Assembly (NCBI GenBank): GCA_049941595.1
Contig: JBNFNA010000004.1
Location: forward strand, 62,001 to 126,000
From: Pasteurella sp049941595
Lineage (GTDB): Bacteria > Pseudomonadota > Gammaproteobacteria > Enterobacterales > Pasteurellaceae
Reading direction: 5' to 3'
DNA length: 64,000 nucleotides
This document shows positions 1 through 6,926 of the stretch, in pieces (the stretch's first letter is position 1; the number at the start of each line of letters is the position of its first letter). The notes under the pieces are model-generated. The model was not told the origin of the DNA, searched no databases, and saw nothing but the letters and a program-made list of their open reading frames with translations. The position numbers and the translations under genes are program-made.

Positions 1-297
1 CTAGAAGTAATGTTATCTAACTATTATCAGAGAAAGACTTCTTTGGGTAATTTAGAGAAGGAATTTGAGGATTGTTTGTTATATGTGTCCTGTTATCTTG
101 ATTTTGATGTCCAAGATCCAAAAGGAATAGAAGGTAATATAAATAGATTAACTTGCGATGAAAGAAAATCATTAAAGGAACGTATGGAAAATGATTTAAA
201 ACAAATTCAACAGGCTAATAATCGTTCGTTGAATTCAGAAAAATTTATTTATTGGAAATGTGTATTAGGAAAGGAATTTCCTGATTATGGAGCGTAA
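1..297 (+). CDS. C-terminal part of a probable CD-NTase (SMODS nucleotidyltransferase), cut by window edge
   Basis: The frame is open from base 1 to the TAA at 295-297, so this is the last 98 codons of a gene whose start lies outside the window; the ATG at 10 need not be a start. The end of the protein reads YWKCVLGKEFP, which resembles the W-x-x-x-G-x-x-FP close of SMODS/CD-NTase proteins, the enzymes that make cyclic oligonucleotide alarms in CBASS-type antiphage defence. The catalytic core (GS motif, DxD) would lie upstream and cannot be seen. The main support is the next gene, an S-4TM effector, which overlaps its 3' end; this family normally sits beside SMODS genes. The family call is an inference from a short tail plus context. 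Confidence 0.55.
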   Translation, partial: LEVMLSNYYQRKTSLGNLEKEFEDCLLYVSCYLDFDVQDPKGIEGNINRLTCDERKSLKERMENDLKQIQQANNRSLNSEKFIYWKCVLGKEFPDYGA

Positions 298-298
298 T

Positions 299-1180
299 AT
301 GGTTGATATTATTCGAGAGCAAAATAAAGAATGGGCCTTAAATAAATTAATAGCACAAAGAGTTACATATTCTAAGGCTAAAAAAATTAGAATAATTAGT
401 GTGATAGTAATAATTATTTCACTATTTATTGAAGCATTAAATTTTATGTCTCTACCTTTTATAAAAAGTGAGTGTTCTCTAAAAGTTAGTATTGTTGCTA
501 CAATACTTATTTTCATAATTTCAGGATTGGAAAAATGGAGTGATTCCATACAAGAAAGAGCAGCCAAAATACAACAAGATTTTGATTGTAAGTTGTTTGG
601 TATTCAGCATAATCCTTACATACTTGATGATGACATTAATTCAATAGTTATTGACGCGGAAAAAAAAGATCCCTCTATAAGAGAACAAGTAAGAAATTGG
701 TATACTGACGAAATTAATAGGTATTCTTATCCTTATTCTGCATTAGCTTGTCAACAACAAAATATTGGCTGGAATAGGAATCTATCAAAAAAATATCTAA
801 GGTTGTTGCAATATATACTTGGTGTTAATTTATTAGTTATTGTTTTTTTATTTATTCTTTTAAAAAGAAATTGGAATGAATATGAACTCAATGAATATTG
901 GAATTTGGGTAATATAGCAGTTATTTTTGTAAAAGCTATAGTATTAAAAACCTGTTCTATGACAAAGCAGATTAGAGAGCAGACTGAATTTTTAGAACAA
1001 GAGAGTCCTATATTTTCGGACATCAATAATAATGATTTAAACAGAATTCCTGATATTCTATATAGAATACAGAACAAGATTTTTGAATTTAGAAAAAATC
1101 ATAAACCAATTCCAGATATGTTTTATAGGTACCATAGATGGAGTGAAGAAACAAACTCGCGTAAAAGGTTAATTCGTTAA
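299..1180 (+). CDS. S-4TM family putative pore-forming effector
   Basis: A 293-residue membrane protein resembling the SMODS-associated 4TM (S-4TM) effectors, thought to damage the inner membrane when a cyclic nucleotide made by the partner enzyme is sensed. The N-terminus carries the family-like pattern I-x-x-QN...L-x-AQR-x-x-YxxAK. Two hydrophobic hairpins follow: about residues 30-50 and 63-80, then 168-188 and 200-216, separated by a roughly 85-residue soluble segment. The ATG at 299 is preferred over the in-frame ATG at 287 because GGAG lies 6 bases upstream of it and it gives the usual family start. The preceding gene ends at 297, so the two are probably translationally coupled. The DNA is very AT-rich and has no uptake signal, consistent with transfer. 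Function is inferred from the family. Confidence 0.75.
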   Translation: MVDIIREQNKEWALNKLIAQRVTYSKAKKIRIISVIVIIISLFIEALNFMSLPFIKSECSLKVSIVATILIFIISGLEKWSDSIQERAAKIQQDFDCKLFGIQHNPYILDDDINSIVIDAEKKDPSIREQVRNWYTDEINRYSYPYSALACQQQNIGWNRNLSKKYLRLLQYILGVNLLVIVFLFILLKRNWNEYELNEYWNLGNIAVIFVKAIVLKTCSMTKQIREQTEFLEQESPIFSDINNNDLNRIPDILYRIQNKIFEFRKNHKPIPDMFYRYHRWSEETNSRKRLIR

Positions 1181-1233
1181 ATATAAGAATTAGGCGAGAT
1201 ATTTATAATCTCGCCTTATAAGTAAAGTAAATA

Positions 1234-1386
1234 CTACTTCATCGCCACACTCAACCATTTCAACATTGTCTTTTCATCCCAGCCTTTGCGTTTGGCGTAA
1301 TCTACTGCTTGGTCTTCGTCAATGCGTCCTAGAGTGAAGTAGTTACTTACAGGGTGGGAGAAGTACCAACCTCGGACTAGTATCAT
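1234..1386 (-). pseudogene. metH: Relic of the metH 3' end (cobalamin-dependent methionine synthase)
   Basis: Reading the minus strand from 1386 to the TAG at 1234-1236 gives 50 codons containing GWYFSHPVSNYF, LGRIDEDQAVDYAKRKGW and KWLSVAMK. This matches the extreme C-terminus of the MetH activation domain (GWYFSHP...YF.VG.I..DQ..DYA.RKG......W). Intact MetH has about 1,220 residues; the rest is missing. The matching part begins abruptly after the stop of the next minus-strand gene, so this is a deletion scar. A lone 50-residue fragment cannot be active. Confidence 0.75.
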
Positions 1387-1406
1387 AGATCAAATCGTAA
1401 ACTTTA

Positions 1407-1970
1407 CTACCCCTCATCAACCGCACCAATAGAAATATTCCACTTGCCAGCAATTTCTCGAATACGCTCATATTCCTCAAAAGAGAAAATCATAAATAAA
1501 CAGCTGTCATTGCCGTTCCAATAATTACAAAGGGTATAATTTTGTGGTGCGAGTGCTTGTTGAACGTAAGGGTAGAGTGCATCATTGTAGGTTTCTTCAG
1601 GACATTCGAGTTTGATCTTATTGGTCAGCATACTATTGACCGCATCTTCCAACTCTTTCGCATCAAATTTCCAATCGGTCAATTTCGAAAGGGCTTGTTG
1701 TTCGAGAATATCCGCCAAACTTAGGCTCGGATAGTGTTGACCGTCCACAACAAATTCATTTTCATCCCAATCGAAATATTCATCATAATGTTCGTGCTCA
1801 GGATCTGCTGGCAAAATCCCTTTTTCTTGCCAATATAAATACCCATCAGCCCACTCACCTTGTGCTTCAAAAAGGGCTGCAATGTCGTCTATATATTGTT
1901 CAATAAACTCATCATCTACGAGTGATAAGCGTAAAAGTTCAGAAAGATCTTGTTTTAATTCGGTGTTCAT
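1407..1970 (-). CDS. Acidic hypothetical protein (possibly DUF6630-like)
   Basis: A 187-residue, strongly acidic soluble protein without signal peptide or membrane segment. It is rich in Asp, Glu, Trp and Tyr, with a run around residues 40-75 of type WADGYLYWQEKG...DWDENEF, and a C-terminal part (about 130-180) with CNYWNGNDSCLFMIFSFEEY. I do not firmly recognise it; it may belong to the DUF6630 group, which is a guess. It stands alone between the metH relic and the ABC-3C operon on the same strand, and there is no sign that it is co-transcribed with that operon (65-base gap). No function is proposed. Confidence 0.55.
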   Translation of the reverse strand: MNTELKQDLSELLRLSLVDDEFIEQYIDDIAALFEAQGEWADGYLYWQEKGILPADPEHEHYDEYFDWDENEFVVDGQHYPSLSLADILEQQALSKLTDWKFDAKELEDAVNSMLTNKIKLECPEETYNDALYPYVQQALAPQNYTLCNYWNGNDSCLFMIFSFEEYERIREIAGKWNISIGAVDEG

Positions 1971-2035
1971 TTTATGTTTTAGTGAAAATAAATGAGCTAT
2001 TAAAGTATTATACTGTGAAAGTGCTTATATTTAGT

Positions 2036-4045
2036 TTATGAAATATTAGGTATAGGCTCTATTAATCCTCTAGTTCTCCATCTATTTCCGTTAACAAAAT
2101 CCTCAAAATTAAATTTATTTCCTAAATTCAGATTATCAGCATGATCTGTCACAATAATTTGAGGAGAAAAACCAAATTCATTTTTTAATTCATCACAGTA
2201 TGTGGCTAATTGTCTAAATAAATTCTCGACGGATTTAATATCCTCATCAAAACTTTCAGGATTATGTTCCAATTTTTTAATAATTTTTTGATTAAACTCC
2301 TGATTTTTATCAAATTTAAAATTAGGGAAATATACCTGAGTTGGTTGATCTAAAAATAGAATGGATGGGATTGAACAATTTATTCCTTCATGATCTAGCT
2401 CTATAAAATATCGGTGTAGAGCGAGGAAGAGTGTAATGTGACAATATAGCCAATTAGCACCACTACCCATGGTTCTTAAATAAATATTTCCTTTTTTATT
2501 GTCTTGATGAAATAAATCAAAACTATCTAGAGAAAATTTTAGATTTATTGGTTGGTAGCTCGTTTCGAAATCAAATTTTGAACCAATTTCCTTCATGATT
2601 ATATTAATTCTGCTATTTGCTTCAATAACTCTATTTTCAATATTGTATAATTTTAATTTTTTCTTTATCTCTTCAAGCTCATTTTGATATGTTTCTTTTT
2701 CACTTGTATCTATCTTTTTGAAGTATGATAACATATCTAATAAGAAAAATATTTCTATTTTTTTCATTAATACTTGTTCATTAAAGCTAATCTTATCAGA
2801 TAGTTCTTTGTTTTTTGTTCTTATATCTAATATCTCAAGATTTAATTTTTTTATAATGTTCCTTTTATTTGTTATTTCCTCTTTTGTTTTATTTAATGAT
2901 ATTTCTAATTCAGAAGTAATCCCATTACTAAACTGAAAATCTTCTGATAAAATTTTAATTGCTTGTTCAAGCTGTTTAGCTCTTTCTGTTAGCTTATTAT
3001 TGTCGGAGTAACAGAGCGGACAAACTGTTTTAGCAATAGTTATACTTTCTGGGAAATAAGAACGTTCAATGTTTTTAGAAAACTCTTCCCTGTCCTCTAG
3101 GGTTTTTTCTATAGCTGTTTTTCTTCTTTGTAGTTCTCTAAGTTTTGAAATTTCGCTATCTCTTTCTTTTATTAATTTATTATAATGTTTATTTAACTTA
3201 TCCGATGTGTGGTTTATATTCTGAGCTAGAATGGTATTGTCTAATTTTATTTTTGAATTAATTGGATCTGAAATAATCTCATCAATAGATAATATTTTTT
3301 CGTCAACTCCAATAACTGAATAAAAACTATTTAATCTTTCTTCTAATTCATGTTTTTTCCCTACTAGGTTTTTACTGAGTATATTATTTTCTCTAATTAT
3401 CCTTCTTATTTCCATTTCGATTTTTTCTTTACGTTGCGATAGAATATAAAATTCTTGATCAACAAATCCAAGAAATATTTTCATGTGGGATATGACCTGT
3501 TCTCTTTTCTCCTTTTCATCAAATCTATAAAAAATAGCATGCTTATTAGCTATTAAATTTTGATGTTGTAAAATTAATGACATAAAGCTACGAATAGATG
3601 GGGTGGGCGATTTTTTTCCTCTGTGTTCTACAGTGATAGGAGACTCATCAACATCATTAATATCAATAAATATTTCATTGAGTTTATTCTTATAATTATT
3701 AAGCGATAAGAAATGATTATTATCAAAGTAATTAGATCCTAACTTATCGGAAGGATTGCTATTTTCAATCTTAAAAAAGCACTTACTAGAGTTGGCTTCT
3801 CTACCTAACACAAAAAATAACTGATTAATCTGTAAGACAAGATAATATAATGTTGCTGACTCTGTTATAACTCCTTTAGGTATGTTACTTTTAGAACTGG
3901 CGAAACAATAATCAAAAATTTCAATTAGTGCACTTTTCCCTGTTGATGATTTTCCTGTTATTACATTTAATCCTTCTTTTAATTTTACTCTATGTAAATA
4001 ATCTCTAATATCTACAATTCCAATTTCATGAATTAATGTTTTCAT
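2036..4045 (-). CDS. ABC-3C system SMC/Rad50-like ATPase (DUF3732)
   Basis: The large ATPase of a three-component ABC (ABC-3C) conflict system, 669 residues. Near the N-terminus is a Walker A loop GKSSTGKSA (about residues 31-39). Long charged coiled coils occupy roughly 185-320 and 355-465, broken by a CPLC pair near 342-345 that resembles a Rad50-type zinc hook, although only one CxxC is present. The C-terminal half has a signature-like GSGANW, a Walker B with FLDQPTQ and a switch-like TDHAD. These are the marks of DUF3732. Its ATG overlaps the TGA of the middle component as ATGA, so the genes are translationally coupled. Such ATPases are thought to sense foreign nucleoprotein and license the partner effector; that role is inferred from the family. 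Confidence 0.8.
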   Translation of the reverse strand: MKTLIHEIGIVDIRDYLHRVKLKEGLNVITGKSSTGKSALIEIFDYCFASSKSNIPKGVITESATLYYLVLQINQLFFVLGREANSSKCFFKIENSNPSDKLGSNYFDNNHFLSLNNYKNKLNEIFIDINDVDESPITVEHRGKKSPTPSIRSFMSLILQHQNLIANKHAIFYRFDEKEKREQVISHMKIFLGFVDQEFYILSQRKEKIEMEIRRIIRENNILSKNLVGKKHELEERLNSFYSVIGVDEKILSIDEIISDPINSKIKLDNTILAQNINHTSDKLNKHYNKLIKERDSEISKLRELQRRKTAIEKTLEDREEFSKNIERSYFPESITIAKTVCPLCYSDNNKLTERAKQLEQAIKILSEDFQFSNGITSELEISLNKTKEEITNKRNIIKKLNLEILDIRTKNKELSDKISFNEQVLMKKIEIFFLLDMLSYFKKIDTSEKETYQNELEEIKKKLKLYNIENRVIEANSRINIIMKEIGSKFDFETSYQPINLKFSLDSFDLFHQDNKKGNIYLRTMGSGANWLYCHITLFLALHRYFIELDHEGINCSIPSILFLDQPTQVYFPNFKFDKNQEFNQKIIKKLEHNPESFDEDIKSVENLFRQLATYCDELKNEFGFSPQIIVTDHADNLNLGNKFNFEDFVNGNRWRTRGLIEPIPNIS

Positions 4046-4473
4046 AATTTCACTCCTAAATTAAAATAGATTTCTCCTACGGAATAATCTTTTAATAAGT
4101 CGCCTAATTTTTTAGGGAAAGGCTCAATTTCAATATCTACTTTATTAGTATATAAAGATAGTTTTTCTGAATCAAAGTATAGCCAATCATTAGCTAGGCA
4201 AAACTGAATGCTTTCTGATGTTAACTCTCTGAAATAATTAACCCGTTCTTGTAGATCATAAAGCTCTTTCTTATCTTGAAAGATAGTATATAAAGTACTT
4301 CTAGATGTTATCTTCTTTTTAGAATAAGTAGGGTGGGTACAAAGTGGAATAATTAAAGGAGATAATAGTAAGTTATTATTGTAAGGCTCTAAGCTTTTAT
4401 AAAAACTATAAATATATCTAGCATATTTAAAAGGATTATATTTTATGAAATATAAGGCATCGATAGTATTCAT
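4042..4473 (-). CDS. ABC-3C system middle component
   Basis: A 143-residue soluble protein between the effector-like gene and the DUF3732 ATPase, in the position and size range of the ABC-3C middle component, which is thought to bridge effector and ATPase. The N-terminus reads MNTIDALYFIKYNPFKYARYI. The ATG at 4473 is chosen over an in-frame upstream start at 4488 because it forms an exact ATGA overlap with the stop of the upstream gene, and the same arrangement recurs at its own 3' end. Recognisable similarity is weak; the call rests mainly on operon structure. Confidence 0.65.
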   Translation of the reverse strand: MNTIDALYFIKYNPFKYARYIYSFYKSLEPYNNNLLLSPLIIPLCTHPTYSKKKITSRSTLYTIFQDKKELYDLQERVNYFRELTSESIQFCLANDWLYFDSEKLSLYTNKVDIEIEPFPKKLGDLLKDYSVGEIYFNLGVKL

Positions 4474-5579
4474 TTTAAGCAATCCCATTTTAGTCCTTGT
4501 GAGCTATCATCCATTGCATGGTGTAGCAATCCATTTTTATACGCTAGATGCGGGGTACCTTGATCTTTCATACTAGAAGGGGGAGTTCCTATTACCTTAT
4601 CATATAAATCTTTGGGGTTGTGTTTATTACGACTTGCAGTAGAGAATTCCTTTTTGAACATAGATATTAGTTGTCTTTGATAATCATTAGTTATATTTTT
4701 GTATATAGGAGAGTTATCTAAATCAGCATTTAATGAATTGACAACTTCTAACCAATTACCAATAGCTTCAGGTAATTCATCTTTATAGTCGATATCTAGG
4801 ATTTTTGTTACAAATAATTTAGTTTTATTTTTATCAATTTCATCTTCTGATGCAGATTGACCAGTAAAATTAGGGAAAGTAAATATTTTTTGAGCATAGG
4901 TAGATGTAAGATGGATATTAATCTCCTTGAATCTTCCGTATTTTATTTCCCAACAATTACTTGTTGCCTCTCCATATAGGTGGCCAACCAACGCATTTAA
5001 ATAACAAGATAAATTATTGTCAGGTATTCCTATTAATTTGCTTTTAATTTTTTCTATTAATTCATCTCCATTATCTGCGGTTGTATACAAATAAATTTTT
5101 CCGAGTATTTCTCTTAGTAATTGCACGTCAGAAGAAATAATTTCTTTTTGTATATTTGCTACTTGTGATGTACTAGATTCATTTTTAGAATAGATTTCAC
5201 GGATCAGCTTGAGTCTTTCTTCAATATCTATAGTATTCCAATTTTTGAGAGTAGATGAAACACCAAAAGGTTGTGTTGTGTGTAATATTAAGTAGCTATA
5301 TTTAGCTTGGTTAAACTCAGGTTGTAGCCAATTTTTTAATGTTTTCCAGAAGTTTAGATGATTATCAGTCAAACTATCTGAGTAATTTTTTATCTCCATT
5401 TGTAGTGATGATGAATCATTTTGCCCAACTAAACTTACATCACCATCTTTTTCAAAAAAGATACTCCCTCCTTCTTTTAATTCAAAACATTTATCTAAGC
5501 CAACCAATACTTGATAGTGAAAGGCTAGAGCTGTAATCAAAGCTGAGTTTTTTGTTTTTCCACACATAATAAATACCAT
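4470..5579 (-). CDS. ABC-3C system effector component with a nuclease-like N-terminus
   Basis: The first gene of the ABC-3C operon, 369 residues. The N-terminal 75 residues read like a PD-(D/E)xK nuclease fold of the type found in DUF4297/Cap4-like proteins: FHYQVLVGLDKC (helix), then FEKDGDVSL and LQMEIKNYS, giving a D...ExK pattern. The middle and C-terminal parts are mostly helical and resemble the ABC-3C C-terminal adaptor. By analogy the protein would bind the ATPase complex and cut DNA after activation; catalysis is inferred, not shown. An alternative ATG at 5567 follows four codons later; neither start has a strong ribosome site. The gene is AT-rich and lacks uptake signals. Confidence 0.65.
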   Translation of the reverse strand: MVFIMCGKTKNSALITALAFHYQVLVGLDKCFELKEGGSIFFEKDGDVSLVGQNDSSSLQMEIKNYSDSLTDNHLNFWKTLKNWLQPEFNQAKYSYLILHTTQPFGVSSTLKNWNTIDIEERLKLIREIYSKNESSTSQVANIQKEIISSDVQLLREILGKIYLYTTADNGDELIEKIKSKLIGIPDNNLSCYLNALVGHLYGEATSNCWEIKYGRFKEINIHLTSTYAQKIFTFPNFTGQSASEDEIDKNKTKLFVTKILDIDYKDELPEAIGNWLEVVNSLNADLDNSPIYKNITNDYQRQLISMFKKEFSTASRNKHNPKDLYDKVIGTPPSSMKDQGTPHLAYKNGLLHHAMDDSSQGLKWDCLK

Positions 5580-5867
5580 TTTTAGAGAATATTAAATTTG
5601 GTAGATATACACCTTAATATTATTAAATCTCATAGAGTAACAATGTTATTTTATGAGCCCTGATAGAGATTCTTCTTTTATGAGTTATGTAGACAGTTTT
5701 CCTCTATCTGACAGTAAGAATAATTTAGGTTATATCAGTATAGTTATTAGAGATTGTATTTCTATTTAATAATGTTTGTGTGTTTTTGATACAATCAATA
5801 ATAAAAATCCATTGTAAATTTGTCAAATCTTGAACAGTATCTTTATTTATAAATCAAGAAAAAGAGA
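5580..5867. other. AT-rich gap upstream of the ABC-3C operon with one tiny open frame
   Basis: This stretch must hold the promoter of the minus-strand ABC-3C operon. The only open frame is a 38-codon one on the plus strand (ATG 5653, TAA 5767-5769) without a ribosome site. I see no repeat, RNA gene or recognisable relic. Confidence 0.4.
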
Positions 5868-6569
5868 TTATTTCGAATAATCCTTCGCCCCAAAAATTGC
5901 AGTCCCAATTCTCACCATTGTTGAGCCACATTTAATAGCACTTGGCATATCATCAGTCATTCCCATTGAAAGCGTATCAATTTGTGCTTCTGGTAATGCT
6001 TGTTTGAGTTGTTCAAATAAGGTATGCATTTGGCTGAATGCCTGTTCTTGTATGGCAAGATCGTCAGTTGGAGCGGGGATTGCCATTAAGCCACGGAGGC
6101 ATAAGTGCGGTAGGTTTTGAATATGTTTTGCGAGGTCGAGCATTTCTTCTGGTTGAATGCCTGATTTGCTATCTTCGTCACTAATGTTAATTTGGATTAG
6201 CACATTCAAGGGCTTTTTGTAATGTGGACGTCGTTCGTTTAAGCGGTCGGCGATTTTTTTACGGTCGATAGTTTGCATCCAGTCAAAATTTTCAGCTACT
6301 AATTTGGTTTTATTGGATTGTAGTGGTCCGATGAAATGCCATTCGAGAATGATGTTTTGTTTTTCGAAGTATTGAATTTTTTCCACGCCTTCTTGCACAT
6401 AATTTTCACCGAAAGCCGTTTGCCCAGCTTGATAGGCTTGATAGATATCTTCGACAGGTTTTGTTTTTGAAACGGCTAATAATTTGACCGCACTTTTAGG
6501 GCGTTGTACCTGAGCAGTGCATTGTTGAATTTTTTGCTGAATTTGAGCTAAATTTTGTTCGATTGTCAT
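5868..6569 (-). CDS. yggS: YggS/PLPBP family pyridoxal-phosphate homeostasis protein
   Basis: A 233-residue cytosolic PLP-binding protein of the YggS/PROSC family, which buffers free pyridoxal phosphate and affects amino-acid and vitamin B6 balance; it has no firmly known enzymatic reaction. The PLP lysine is K35 in LLAVSKTKP. Further family motifs are FGENYVQE, WHFIGPLQSNK, MGMTDDM and VRIGTAIFG near the C-terminus. Length matches the E. coli protein. A uptake signal lies inside the gene (about 6488), the first one seen from the left of the window. It stands alone and is transcribed away from the thr operon. Confidence 0.93.
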   Translation of the reverse strand: MTIEQNLAQIQQKIQQCTAQVQRPKSAVKLLAVSKTKPVEDIYQAYQAGQTAFGENYVQEGVEKIQYFEKQNIILEWHFIGPLQSNKTKLVAENFDWMQTIDRKKIADRLNERRPHYKKPLNVLIQINISDEDSKSGIQPEEMLDLAKHIQNLPHLCLRGLMAIPAPTDDLAIQEQAFSQMHTLFEQLKQALPEAQIDTLSMGMTDDMPSAIKCGSTMVRIGTAIFGAKDYSK

Positions 6570-6682
6570 AGAGAGATCCTATCTCAAGAAAGGGGATTTT
6601 GTTGAATTTATAAAAAAGTCTGCCGATATATTACTAGAATTTAAGTGTTTTTTAAAATTTATCCTATTTTTTCATTTTCTGT

Positions 6683-6711
6683 TTGACAAGGTTGGGAAAT
6701 TTCGGTATTTC
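6683..6711 (+). promoter_or_regulatory. thr operon promoter
   Basis: A perfect -35 TTGACA at 6683-6688 and a -10 TATTTC at 6706-6711 are separated by 17 bases. A start near 6718 would give a leader of about 210 bases containing the Thr/Ile leader peptide and the attenuator. Confidence 0.6.
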
Positions 6712-6744
6712 TAACACATTGTTTTTTATTTTCTCGCCAAATAA

Positions 6745-6819
6745 ATGAGTAATCGTAATTTTTCAACTCAAATTATTATGACCAAGACCACCATTATTAT
6801 GACTAATGGTGCGGGTTAG
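6745..6819 (+). CDS. thrL: thr operon leader peptide
   Basis: A 24-codon frame ending MTKTTIIMTNGAG, with Thr and Ile codons clustered at 6781-6804, shortly before its stop at 6817-6819. It resembles the E. coli ThrL peptide, which ends TTGNGAG and is also rich in Thr and Ile. Ribosome stalling at these codons when charged tRNA-Thr or tRNA-Ile is scarce would favour an antiterminator and allow thrABC transcription. A shorter start at the ATG 6778 is possible; no strong ribosome site marks either. The gene is too short for routine annotation. Confidence 0.75.
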   Translation: MSNRNFSTQIIMTKTTIIMTNGAG

Positions 6820-6882
6820 TGCGTAGAAAAAATAGCGAATTCTACAAAACCCGTACTGAATATAAACAGTACGGGTTTTTTT
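6809..6882 (+). terminator. thr attenuator
   Basis: Terminator stem: AAAACCCGTACTG (6846-6858) pairs with CAGTACGGGTTTT (6867-6879), followed by a T-run. The competing element GTGCGGGTT at 6809-6817, which ends at the leader-peptide stop, can pair with AACCCGTAC (6848-6856). A ribosome that reaches the stop covers this element and lets the terminator form; one stalled at the Thr/Ile codons frees it. Confidence 0.75.
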
Positions 6883-6926
6883 ATGACATTTTATAATATT
6901 AAATTACACAACATCGGGAGATTATC

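Noticed and set aside
5653..5769. A 38-codon plus-strand frame before the ABC-3C operon
   Set aside because: No ribosome site, no hydrophobic or other recognisable feature; noted only in the gap description.
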